DNA of 32,239 bases from Membranihabitans marinus (GTDB taxonomy: Bacteria; Bacteroidota; Bacteroidia; Chitinophagales; Saprospiraceae). The DNA is taken from contig NZ_JAJQYA010000032.1 of the NCBI RefSeq assembly GCF_021729155.1, positions 1 to 32,239 of the forward strand. Direction: 5' to 3'. Below the pieces are notes generated by a model, which was not told the DNA's origin, did not search any database, and saw only the letters and a list, made by a program, of their open reading frames with translations. Of the stretch, positions 23,989 through 32,239 are shown piece after piece (the first letter of the stretch is position 1; each line of letters opens with the position of its first letter). The position numbers and the translations under genes are program-made.

Positions 23989-26900
23989 ATGCGCTATTTT
24001 AATGTCTTAACCCTCACACTTGGATTTGTTTTATTTTCGTTTAATTTATTTAGTCAGGATCGACCTTTTATTACCACTTGGAAGACGGATAACTATGGAA
24101 CATCAGATCATCAATCTATTGTCATTCCAGTGAGTTTTCTTTATCAGTATAATTATGATGTCGATTGGGATAACGATGGTATTTACGACGATATTGGTCT
24201 GACAGGTGAATCATCCCACCGCTACGATAGCGCCGGTGTCTATACCATAGCTATCAGAGGACAATTTCCTACAATTCGTTTCAATAGAGGAGGAGATTGT
24301 GAGAAAATCTTATCTATTGATCAATGGGGGGATATTGAGTGGATTTCTTTTAATGGATCTTTTTCAGGTGCAGAAAATTTAGAGTTAAAGGCCAACGATC
24401 TTCCCGATTTATCGAAAGTGAGTAGTCTAGCCTATATGTTTTCAGGAGCATCTACAATGAATGCCGATATCAGTGTTTGGGATGTAAGTAATGTGACCGA
24501 TATGTCCTATATGTTTTCTGGTGCATCTTCCTTTAATCAAGATCTAAATAGCTGGGATGTATCGAGTGTTACCAATATGTCCTATATGTTTTCAAGAGCA
24601 TCTTCATTTAATCAAGATCTAAATAAATGGGTTGTGTCCAAGGTCACTAGTATGGAGTCAATGTTTAATCAAGCGAGTGAATTTAATGAAAATGTAAGTA
24701 ATTGGGATGTATCGAGTGTTACCGATATGTCTTATATGTTTTCAGGGGCATCCTCCTTTAATCAAGATCTAAATAGCTGGGATGTATCGAGTGTGACCTA
24801 TATGTCCTATATGTTTTATGGTGCATCTTCATTTAATCAAGATCTAAATAAATGGGATGTGTCCAAGGTCACTAGTATGGCATCAATGTTTAATCAAGCG
24901 AGTGAATTTAATGGAAATGTAAGTAATTGGGATGTATCGAGTGTTATGAATATGAAAGAAATGTTTTCCTATGCATCCATGATGAATGGGGATATCAGTG
25001 CTTGGGATGTGTCAAGTGTTATGAATATGAAAGCAATGTTTGCAGATGATACAGTTTTTAATCAGGATATTGGATCCTGGGATGTGTCGAGTGTAAGCGA
25101 TGTGTCTTATATGTTTTATGGAGCATCTTCATTTAATCAAGATTTAAATAGCTGGAATGTTGGGAATGTAATTGATATGTTTGGAATGTTTTACGAGGCT
25201 TCTTCCTTTAACGGAGAAATTGTTTCCTGGGATGTGTCGAGTGTAAGCGATATGTCTTATATGTTTTATGGAGCATCTTCCTTTAATCAAGATTTAAATA
25301 GCTGGAATGTTGGAAATGTAATTGATATTTTTGGGATGTTTTCAGAGACTTATTCCTTCAATGGAGAAATTGGGTCCTGGGATGTGTCGAGTGTTAGGGA
25401 TATGTCTTATATGTTTTATGAAGCATCCTCATTTAATCAGGATATAGGATCTTGGGATGTTTCAAATGTAACAGATATGCAATATATGTTTTATAGTGCA
25501 TCTTCCTTTAATCAAGCTTTAGACAACTGGGACGTGTCCAAAGTGACTACTATGGAAGCAATGTTTGCAGAGGCTTATTCTTTTAATAGAGATATTTCTT
25601 CGTGGGATGTTTCTCAAGTTGAAAACATGGCTTTTATGTTTACAAGTGATACGGTTTTCAATCAGGATATAGGGGCATGGGATGTTTCCAATGTTGCGGA
25701 TATGTCTTTTATGTTTTATGAAGCCAGAGAATTCAATGGAGATATTTCTTCCTGGGATGTATCAAATGTAACAAATATGCAATATATGTTTTCAAGAGCA
25801 TCCACCTTTAATCAGGATATAGGATCTTGGGATGTTTCCAATGTTGTAGATATGTATTCCATGTTTGCCCGTGATACAGTTTTTAATCAGGATATAGGAC
25901 CTTGGGATGTTTCCAATGTTACAGATATGTCTTATATGTTTCATAAAGCATCCTCATTTAATCAAAATTTAAATAGCTGGGATGTATCCAATGTTGTCTA
26001 TATGTCTAGCATGTTTCGTGAAGCATCCTCCTTTAATCAGGATATAGGATCCTGGGATGTGTCAAATGTGACTAGAATGGGGTATATGTTCTATGGAGCG
26101 GTCTCCTTTAATCAGGATATAGGATCTTGGGATGTTTCCAATGTAACAGATATGCGAAATATGTTTTATAAAGCATCCTCCTTTGATCAGGATATTGGTA
26201 ATTGGGAAGTATATAGAGTGAATGACATGTATTCTATGTTTGAAAATGCATCCTCTTTTAATCAGGATATTGGGGCTTGGAATGTGAATAGTACGTTTGA
26301 TATGACTAATATGTTTAAAAATGCCTCTTCTTTTAATCAAAACATTGGAAAATGGGATATTGGTCAGACATATTATATGTCCGGAATGTTGGATTCATCA
26401 GGAATGACTATTGAGGTTTATGATTCTGTATTATTATCTTGGTCAAATGCTGACTTTTATAATAAGATTCTAGGAGCGAATGGATTGAAATATTGTGAAT
26501 CATCTGAGGCGCGAAATCAACTTATCTCGGAAAAAGGATGGTCATTTAATGGAGATCAATGTTATTGTGCAGATATTGCCACCTATATAGAGACCATTGA
26601 TGATACTATCTATTGTAGTGATGATAGTATAAGTCAAATATGTTTTGATGACTATCCCAATATGAATTTTATTTGGGATGTTGAAAATATAGACGGATTC
26701 CAAAAACAGTATGGACACTGTATTGATTTAGAACCCGGTACCTATATTCGAAATTTATCCATTGAGAAAGATTCGGCTTGTATGATTAGTGATACGGTGA
26801 CTATCATTAAAAATACAGCTATTTCGGTGACTTTGTTTGAAGATTCTACTTATACCGTCATAGGAGGTGTACAGCCTTATGATGCAGAATTTCAACGGAG

Positions 26901-27228
26901 TGGAAATCAGTTGAGTATCGTAGTTACCGATGTCCTTGGATGTAAAGGAAGTGACGCTTTGGTATTGACGGCTGACCGCGAAATAGCCATCAATAGTTTT
27001 CAAATTTTTCCCAATCCCGTACATGAAACAGTGTATATCCAAAATGATGATGAATATACCTCTTATCGTGTCAAACTCATGGATCAATATGGCCGTCTAA
27101 TGGGTGAATACAAGGATGTGAGTCAAATTGATGTTAGCACTTATCCTTCTGGATTGTATTATCTCAGAGTCATTCCTCATTCGGCGGAAAATAAATATCA
27201 ACATTCTGCATTGATTATTTCTCACTAG
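23989..27228 (+). CDS. T9SS-exported DUF285/BspA-type surface protein (paralogue 1)
   Basis: 1079 residues from the ATG at 23989; a TTG six bases earlier is an unlikely start. The signal peptide is about 1-22 (...FNLFSQ). Residues about 25-110 form a PKD-like domain with a Ca-binding-type loop (DWDNDGIYDD). About 26 tandem 25-residue repeats follow (consensus [25 protein letters not shown], split here as [11 protein letters not shown] and [10 protein letters not shown]), from about 150 to 805: the DUF285/BspA-like leucine-rich type of surface proteins. A Cys-containing segment follows with a SprB-like motif (GGVQPYDAEFQRSG ... VTDVLGCKGSDAL, about 950-985), then the T9SS type-A sorting domain (FQIFPNPVHE through [12 protein letters not shown], about 1005-1079). 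It is probably attached to the cell surface and used in adhesion. Confidence 0.92.
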   Translation: MRYFNVLTLTLGFVLFSFNLFSQDRPFITTWKTDNYGTSDHQSIVIPVSFLYQYNYDVDWDNDGIYDDIGLTGESSHRYDSAGVYTIAIRGQFPTIRFNRGGDCEKILSIDQWGDIEWISFNGSFSGAENLELKANDLPDLSKVSSLAYMFSGASTMNADISVWDVSNVTDMSYMFSGASSFNQDLNSWDVSSVTNMSYMFSRASSFNQDLNKWVVSKVTSMESMFNQASEFNENVSNWDVSSVTDMSYMFSGASSFNQDLNSWDVSSVTYMSYMFYGASSFNQDLNKWDVSKVTSMASMFNQASEFNGNVSNWDVSSVMNMKEMFSYASMMNGDISAWDVSSVMNMKAMFADDTVFNQDIGSWDVSSVSDVSYMFYGASSFNQDLNSWNVGNVIDMFGMFYEASSFNGEIVSWDVSSVSDMSYMFYGASSFNQDLNSWNVGNVIDIFGMFSETYSFNGEIGSWDVSSVRDMSYMFYEASSFNQDIGSWDVSNVTDMQYMFYSASSFNQALDNWDVSKVTTMEAMFAEAYSFNRDISSWDVSQVENMAFMFTSDTVFNQDIGAWDVSNVADMSFMFYEAREFNGDISSWDVSNVTNMQYMFSRASTFNQDIGSWDVSNVVDMYSMFARDTVFNQDIGPWDVSNVTDMSYMFHKASSFNQNLNSWDVSNVVYMSSMFREASSFNQDIGSWDVSNVTRMGYMFYGAVSFNQDIGSWDVSNVTDMRNMFYKASSFDQDIGNWEVYRVNDMYSMFENASSFNQDIGAWNVNSTFDMTNMFKNASSFNQNIGKWDIGQTYYMSGMLDSSGMTIEVYDSVLLSWSNADFYNKILGANGLKYCESSEARNQLISEKGWSFNGDQCYCADIATYIETIDDTIYCSDDSISQICFDDYPNMNFIWDVENIDGFQKQYGHCIDLEPGTYIRNLSIEKDSACMISDTVTIIKNTAISVTLFEDSTYTVIGGVQPYDAEFQRSGNQLSIVVTDVLGCKGSDALVLTADREIAINSFQIFPNPVHETVYIQNDDEYTSYRVKLMDQYGRLMGEYKDVSQIDVSTYPSGLYYLRVIPHSAENKYQHSALIISH
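24541..24950 (+). repeat. 225-bp tandem duplication of three repeat units in paralogue 1
   Basis: 24541-24725 and 24766-24950 are nearly the same at DNA level, offset exactly 225 bp (three 75-bp units). Both contain GATCTAAATAGCTGGGATGT and, 75 bp later, GATCTAAATAAATGGG. This marks a recent in-frame expansion. Confidence 0.8.
25081..25400 (+). repeat. 150-bp tandem duplication of two repeat units in paralogue 1
   Basis: GATGTGTCGAGTGTAAGCGA occurs at 25081 and 25231, with a close variant at 25381, each 150 bp apart (two 75-bp units). The intervening SWNVGNVIDMFGMF and SWNVGNVIDIFGMF units are almost identical. Confidence 0.8.
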
Positions 27229-27728
27229 TATTGAGAAGCCAGCTGGTTGTTTATATTGAAAATAATTACCTAATCGAATCAAATGATGCCGGCTTCTATC
27301 AATGAAGTATGGGGAAATAAGATGGCGATGGTTGAAAATGAGTGGCTAACCCACAGCAATACCGAGGCTAGTCTATAGAGGTTATGTCAACTTTGTAGTA
27401 TGGAAGATTGAGTGATCGAACCACAGCCATGATAAAACTCTATATCCCTCTTTTGGGAATTGACAATAAGTTAGATATTATAAATTAATAGTGTTGAAGG
27501 CTTGTGTTTTTATGTTATTGTTTTTTGAAGGCATATGAGTATTTTTTTATGGCATTTTAGTGTATGTGATATAATAAAAGACAAATTGACTGTTGAATAC
27601 TTTTGTTCCTTGTTGTTTTTATAATATATTACAAGTAGTTGTTTTAAATGCTATTGTTGCTTCCAATAAGAGATTTTGAAATAGCAAAAGAACAAATTAT
27701 TAAGCCAATCCCTAAACTTCACATGATT
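27229..27728. repeat. 500-bp spacer between surface genes, copy 1
   Basis: No gene. It is clearly homologous to the next spacer (30669-31175): both start with ATTGAGAAGCCAGNTGGTTG, continue with ATGAAGTATGGGGAAATAAG, and end with a T-rich stretch containing TTTTTATGTTATTGTTTT and AATATATTACAA. GAAGCCAG near the start can pair with CCGGCTTC about 50 bases later, a possible transcript end. Promoter elements for the next gene must lie here, but none is certain. Confidence 0.65.
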
Positions 27729-30668
27729 ATGAATAAAATAGAATTTCTCTCAACTTTATTATTACTCATTTTATCAGTCTTGTCCTTACAGGCCCAAGAG
27801 AAAGCATTTATTACGACATGGAAGACTGACAATCTAGGTATTTCTGATGATTATACCATCGTCGTTCCCACCAATCCAATGTATGAATACAACTATGATG
27901 TGGATTGGAATAATGATGGTGAATTTGACGAAATCGGATTGACTGGTTCTGCATTACATCGCTTTGATAGTACAGGTGTCTATACCATAGCTATAAGAGG
28001 GGAGTTCCCCAGTATTTTTTTTAATAACGGAGGGGATAGACAGAAACTACTTTCTATAGATCAGTGGGGCGACATTGTATGGCAGTCTTTTCATTCTTCT
28101 TTTTATGGAGCAACGAATCTTGTATTGAAGGCGACAGATCTGCCGAATTTGTCAGAGGTGTCGAGTATGGCTTCTATGTTTCGTATGGCCCATTCCTTTA
28201 ATCAGTCAATCGAGGATTGGGATCTGTCGAATATCACCGATATGTCATATATGTTTGCTCAAACTGCTACCTATAATCAACCTATGGATAATTGGGATGT
28301 ATCCAATGTGACAGATATGACGGCTATGTTTTTTGCCGCTGCTGCATTTAATCAAGATCTAGGGAATTGGGATGTATCCAACGTGACAGATATGACGGCT
28401 ATGTTTATTCAGGCGGTATCTTTTAATTCGGATATAGGGAGCTGGGATGTTTCTCAAGTTGAAAACATGAGTTTTATGTTTGCAGAAAATCCTGTTTTTA
28501 ATCGTGATATAGGGAGTTGGAATGTATCTAGCGTTACCAATATGTTTGCAATGTTTGCCTTAGCGACTGCATTTGATCAAGACATAGGTAACTGGGATGT
28601 GTCCAATGTTACTGATATGGGCTCAATGTTTGAAATAGCCTCCTCTTTTAATCAAGACATAGGAAACTGGGATGTGTCCAGCGTTACCAGTATGTATAAT
28701 ATGTTTGCTTTTGCTACATCTTTTAATCGTGATATAGGGAGTTGGAATGTAACTAGTGTTACCGATATGTTTGGTATGTTTGCCTTAGCGACAGCTTTTA
28801 ATCGTGATATAGGAAGTTGGGATGTTTCTGGTGTGACAGACATGTCCTATATGTTTGCTAGAGTATCTTCGTTTAATCAAGATATAGGAAGTTGGGATGT
28901 GTCCAATGTTACATATATGACGGGTATGTTTGATCAGGCGGTATCTTTTAATTCGGATATCGGCAACTGGGATGTTTCCAATGTGATAAATATGGAGTTG
29001 ATGTTTGATTCTGCCATTGTTTTTAATCAGGATATTGGTGAATGGAATGTATCCAGCGTTACCGATATGTATGGTATGTTTAACTTTGCGACAGCTTTTG
29101 ATCAAGACATAGGAAGTTGGGATGTGTCCAATGTTACTGATATGTCGAATTTGTTTAACAATGCCCATTCTTTTAATCGCGATATTGGGGATTGGGATGT
29201 GTCCAGTGTGACTTCTATGGTTTCTATGTTTCAAGCAGCATCCTCGTTTAATCAAGACATTGACAGTTGGGATATGTCCAGCGTTACCGATATGTATGGC
29301 ATGTTCGCTTTTGCTACATCTTTTAATCAGAGTTTGGATAGTTGGGATGTTTCCAATGTAACTGATATGTATAGTGTATTTGCTCTGGCAACATCTTTTG
29401 ATGCAAGTATTGGAAATTGGGATGTTTCTGGAGTGACAGACATGTCTTTTATGTTTTATGGTGCATTCTCGTTTAATCAGGATATAGGAAGTTGGGATGT
29501 CTCCAATGTCGTTAATATGTCTTCTTTATTTACTGCAGACAGTTTATTTAACCAAGATATTAGCAGTTGGGATGTTTCCGCTGTGACAGATATGTCTTTA
29601 ATGTTTGCATCGGCATCATCTTTCAATCAAAATATCGGCAGCTGGAATGTATCCAATGTTACAGATATGTACGCTATGTTTTCAAATGCTAATCTGATGA
29701 ATGGTGATATTGACAGTTGGGATGTATCAAGTGTTATAGATATGACAGCAATGTTTGCTAACGCTTCATCATTTAATCAAAATATCGGCAACTGGGATAT
29801 TTCTAATGTGGAATTCATGTTGACTTTATTGGATTCTTCTGGCATGACTACAGAGGTCTATGACAGTGTCTTGATCGGGTGGTCTAGTGGGGGATATGAA
29901 GACAAAATATTTTCAGCTGCCAATATTAGTTATTGCCAGGGATCGACTGCAAGAGCAGATTTAATCGAAAATAAAGGATGGATTATATTAAGCGATGAAT
30001 GTAAATGTTCAGATATATTGAATTTTATCGAAGATATGTCAGATTATCAATACTGTGCTACAGATACGGTAAATCAAATATGTATAGATTCTTTTTCTTA
30101 TGCAAAGATAGTTTGGGATGTCAATACCGAAATGGGGACTTCTAAAGTTGAAGGTCATTGTGTCGACCTTTTGGCTGGCGAATCGATCAATTACTTGACC
30201 ATCGAAAAAGATGAATTTTGTGTATTCGGAGATACTGTTTCCTATTTGTATTCTGCGCCTATTGAAGTCAGCCTGGCGGAAGATTCTACCTATACCGTGA
30301 TGGGAGGTGTACCCCCTTATGAGGCAGAATTTCAACGGAGTGGGGATCAGTTGGAAATTATCGTCACCGATGCCAATGGGTGTACGGCAACCGATGCCTT
30401 GGTTTTAACCTCAAATCACGAGATCGCTATCGATAATTTTACATTTTACCCCAATCCTGTGTCAGAGACCCTGCATATTTATAGCGATGAGACTTATCTC
30501 AATTTTCAAGTTAAACTTATAGATCAGTATGGACGCATATTGGATGAGTATGAAAATGTGAGTCAAATTGATGTCAGTTCTTATCCTTCTGGTTTGTATT
30601 ATCTCAGAGTCATTCCTCATTCGGCCGAAAAAAAATATCAACATTCTGCATTGATTATTTCTCACTAG
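27729..30668 (+). CDS. T9SS-exported DUF285/BspA-type surface protein (paralogue 2)
   Basis: 979 residues from the ATG at 27729, which begins a good signal peptide ([19 protein letters not shown], then LQAQ). Upstream in-frame ATGs at 27648 and 27723 would put a polar 25-27 residue extension before it and are rejected. The layout is as in paralogue 1: a PKD-like domain with [10 protein letters not shown], about 22 repeats of 25 residues (about 145-705), a Cys-rich tail with [14 protein letters not shown] and [13 protein letters not shown], and a T9SS type-A sorting domain ([10 protein letters not shown] through [12 protein letters not shown], about 900-979). The last about 110 coding bases are almost identical to paralogue 1, as if homogenised. 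Likely cell-surface adhesion or matrix role, inferred. Confidence 0.92.
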   Translation: MNKIEFLSTLLLLILSVLSLQAQEKAFITTWKTDNLGISDDYTIVVPTNPMYEYNYDVDWNNDGEFDEIGLTGSALHRFDSTGVYTIAIRGEFPSIFFNNGGDRQKLLSIDQWGDIVWQSFHSSFYGATNLVLKATDLPNLSEVSSMASMFRMAHSFNQSIEDWDLSNITDMSYMFAQTATYNQPMDNWDVSNVTDMTAMFFAAAAFNQDLGNWDVSNVTDMTAMFIQAVSFNSDIGSWDVSQVENMSFMFAENPVFNRDIGSWNVSSVTNMFAMFALATAFDQDIGNWDVSNVTDMGSMFEIASSFNQDIGNWDVSSVTSMYNMFAFATSFNRDIGSWNVTSVTDMFGMFALATAFNRDIGSWDVSGVTDMSYMFARVSSFNQDIGSWDVSNVTYMTGMFDQAVSFNSDIGNWDVSNVINMELMFDSAIVFNQDIGEWNVSSVTDMYGMFNFATAFDQDIGSWDVSNVTDMSNLFNNAHSFNRDIGDWDVSSVTSMVSMFQAASSFNQDIDSWDMSSVTDMYGMFAFATSFNQSLDSWDVSNVTDMYSVFALATSFDASIGNWDVSGVTDMSFMFYGAFSFNQDIGSWDVSNVVNMSSLFTADSLFNQDISSWDVSAVTDMSLMFASASSFNQNIGSWNVSNVTDMYAMFSNANLMNGDIDSWDVSSVIDMTAMFANASSFNQNIGNWDISNVEFMLTLLDSSGMTTEVYDSVLIGWSSGGYEDKIFSAANISYCQGSTARADLIENKGWIILSDECKCSDILNFIEDMSDYQYCATDTVNQICIDSFSYAKIVWDVNTEMGTSKVEGHCVDLLAGESINYLTIEKDEFCVFGDTVSYLYSAPIEVSLAEDSTYTVMGGVPPYEAEFQRSGDQLEIIVTDANGCTATDALVLTSNHEIAIDNFTFYPNPVSETLHIYSDETYLNFQVKLIDQYGRILDEYENVSQIDVSSYPSGLYYLRVIPHSAEKKYQHSALIISH

Positions 30669-31175
30669 CATTGAGAAGCCAGGTGGTTGTTTATATTAAT
30701 AGTAATGACCAAATGGAATCGAGTGATGCCGGATTCTACCAATGAAGTATGGGGAAATAAGATTGTGATGGATGGAAATCAGTTGCCAGTTCGCAGCAAT
30801 TCCTAGGTTAGTCTCTCTAGAGATCGAGTCAATTGAATAGTGTGGAAGGTAGAGTGATAGTATCATTGAAGTGCTGCCATGAAAGAAGGCTTAAACCTTC
30901 ATTGGGGAATAACTATAAGATAGAAATTATAAACTTTAAATTGTTTGTATTTTTATGTTATTGTTTTCTGTAAGTATTTAGGTGTTTTTTTGTAATATTT
31001 CAATGTGCATACTACATTAAATTATAATATGGCTGTGATGTCATTTTGTATCTTGTGTTTTTTGGAATATATTACAATTTATTATTTCATTGGTAAATTT
31101 TACTTTCGATAAATGGCATTGATATAATAAATAAGACAAATTATTTTTGAGAAAATCCCTAAACAACACTTGATT
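30669..31175. repeat. 507-bp spacer between surface genes, copy 2
   Basis: Homologous throughout to 27229-27728, with scattered substitutions and small indels. No gene. This shows that the duplicated unit was gene plus spacer. Confidence 0.65.
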
Positions 31176-32239
31176 ATGAGTAAAATAAATATTGCCTCGA
31201 CATTACTATTACTCATCTTATCCGTTTTTTGTTTACAGGCCCAAGACAATGCATTTATTACAACATGGAAGACCGATCATTCAGGTGTTTCTGATGACTA
31301 TTCTGTTGTTATTCCGATTCATCCAAATTATGAATATCTCTATGATGTAGATTGGGATAATGATGGTGAATATGACGAAATAGGTTTGACTAGCGCTGGC
31401 TCACACCGTTTTGATAGCATAGGGGTATATACTATTGCTATACGGGGGAAATTTCCTACCATATTTTTCAATAATGAAGGAGATCGTGAAAAGCTACTCT
31501 CAATCGATCAGTGGGGGGACATTGTATGGCAGTCCTTTCATTCTTCTTTTTACGGAGCAACGAACCTTGTATTGAAGGCCACAGATTTTCCCAATTTGTC
31601 AGAGGTATCGAGTACGGCAGCTATGTTTCGGCTGACCCATTCCTTTAATCAATCTATTGATGATTGGGATCTGTCTAATATCACCGATATGTCATTTATG
31701 TTTGCCGAAACTTCGTCATATAATCAATCTATGGAAAATTGGGATGTATCCAATGTAACCAGTATGATAGGGATGTTTTTTGCTGCTGCGGCTTTTAATC
31801 AGGATATAGGAAATTGGAATGTTTCCAATGTTTCTATGATGCAAGGGATGTTTGCCCATGCCTATGTATTCAATCAAAATATCGGCAACTGGGATGTATC
31901 CAATGTGTCGAATATGGAGTCCATGTTTTTTGCTGCCAGTAGTTTTCAAGGAGATATAGGAAGTTGGGATGTATCCAATGTTACCGATATGACGGCGATG
32001 TTTTATAAGGCGGTATCTTTTAATGAGGAAATAGGGACCTGGGATGTTTCCAATGTGATAAATATGGAGTTAATGTTTGATTCTGCCATTGTTTTTAATC
32101 AGGATATTGGTGATTGGAATGTTTCTAAAGTTGAAAACATGAGGTTTATGTTTGCAGAGAACCCAGTTTTTAATCGTGATATAGGGAGTTGGAATGTTAC
32201 TAGCGTTACCGATATGTTTGGAATGTTTGCCTTTGCGAC
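31176..32239 (+). CDS. DUF285/BspA-type surface protein (paralogue 3), cut by the window end
   Basis: The frame is open from the ATG at 31176 to the last base, 354 codons, with no stop. The signal peptide [19 protein letters not shown] (then LQAQ), the PKD-like domain with DWDNDGEYDE, and eight 25-residue repeats are present. The N-terminal 140 residues are close to paralogue 2 and align without gaps. The repeats then go out of register with paralogue 2 (see findings). A C-terminal sorting domain is expected beyond the window but cannot be seen. Confidence 0.9.
   Translation, partial: MSKINIASTLLLLILSVFCLQAQDNAFITTWKTDHSGVSDDYSVVIPIHPNYEYLYDVDWDNDGEYDEIGLTSAGSHRFDSIGVYTIAIRGKFPTIFFNNEGDREKLLSIDQWGDIVWQSFHSSFYGATNLVLKATDFPNLSEVSSTAAMFRLTHSFNQSIDDWDLSNITDMSFMFAETSSYNQSMENWDVSNVTSMIGMFFAAAAFNQDIGNWNVSNVSMMQGMFAHAYVFNQNIGNWDVSNVSNMESMFFAASSFQGDIGSWDVSNVTDMTAMFYKAVSFNEEIGTWDVSNVINMELMFDSAIVFNQDIGDWNVSKVENMRFMFAENPVFNRDIGSWNVTSVTDMFGMFAFA

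Noticed and set aside
27648-27728. N-terminal extension of surface paralogue 2
   Set aside because: It would bury the signal peptide behind 25-27 residues, and paralogue 3 has no equivalent upstream frame.
28785-29255. Long antisense frames inside the surface genes (also at 26062-26340, 28652-28843, 31716-31949)
   Set aside because: They are reflections of the repeat: the antisense of a stop-free 75-bp unit stays open. They have no start signals and are poor in protein-like composition.
24440-29840. Regular 75-bp spacing resembling a CRISPR-like or satellite array
   Set aside because: The period is in frame and encodes the 25-residue DUF285 repeats; there are no unique spacers of CRISPR type and no cas genes.

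Overview
The window looks like an AT-rich chromosomal segment of a Bacteroidota bacterium. Evidence: three large secreted proteins, two of which end in a type IX secretion (T9SS) type-A-like C-terminal sorting domain (the third runs off the window), signal peptides ending in the typical ...FAQ/...LFSQ/...LQAQ style, no obvious Shine-Dalgarno sequences, and a promoter-like TTTG-N20-TATAATTG close to the Bacteroidota consensus. The genus cannot be resolved from sequence alone. No rRNA, tRNA, CRISPR array or intact transposase was seen.

Layout. (1) 0.15-2.8 kb, minus strand: a secreted beta-rich hypothetical protein, a cupin protein with a twin-arginine-like leader, and an AraC-type regulator. 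(2) 2.8-9.7 kb, minus strand: a complete tripartite RND efflux operon (GbsR/MarR-like regulator, TolC-like outer-membrane factor, HlyD-type adaptor, HAE1-type RND pump). The same 18-bp palindrome type, GTTCT-N8-AGAAC, lies in front of both the regulator and the pump genes. A decayed tandem copy of the 3' end of the pump gene lies just downstream. (3) 10.0-14.4 kb, plus strand: a GIY-YIG-like protein with altered signature residues, a DUF1275 membrane protein, a 0.6-kb block of imperfect tandem repeats carrying CCGTTAATAACGG palindromes, a SnoaL-like protein and a secreted beta-propeller, glycosidase-like protein. (4) 14.4-19.7 kb: a NUDIX hydrolase gene overlapping a 1140-residue PLD-nuclease/SF2-helicase/DUF3427 gene. 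Direct copies of a hairpin-rich 191-bp intergenic repeat lie on both sides. (5) 19.8-23.7 kb, minus strand: GNAT acetyltransferase, NmrA-like oxidoreductase, DUF1772-like membrane protein, AraC regulator and DUF1801 protein. (6) 24.0 kb to the end, plus strand: three tandem paralogues of giant surface proteins built from 25-residue DUF285/BspA-type repeats.

The most interesting item is the helicase. Its C-terminus is a complete LexA/UmuD-like S24 domain, with an Ala-Ala-Ala-Gly candidate self-cleavage site 36 residues before the nucleophile Ser and a matching Lys. That suggests a nuclease-helicase effector whose activity could be switched by RecA-dependent autoproteolysis. It is translationally coupled to a NUDIX hydrolase and sits between near-identical direct repeats that could delete it. 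This reading is inference from motifs. The second main theme is repeat-driven change: repeat shuffling among the surface proteins, compensatory changes in the intergenic hairpins, and decayed duplications.
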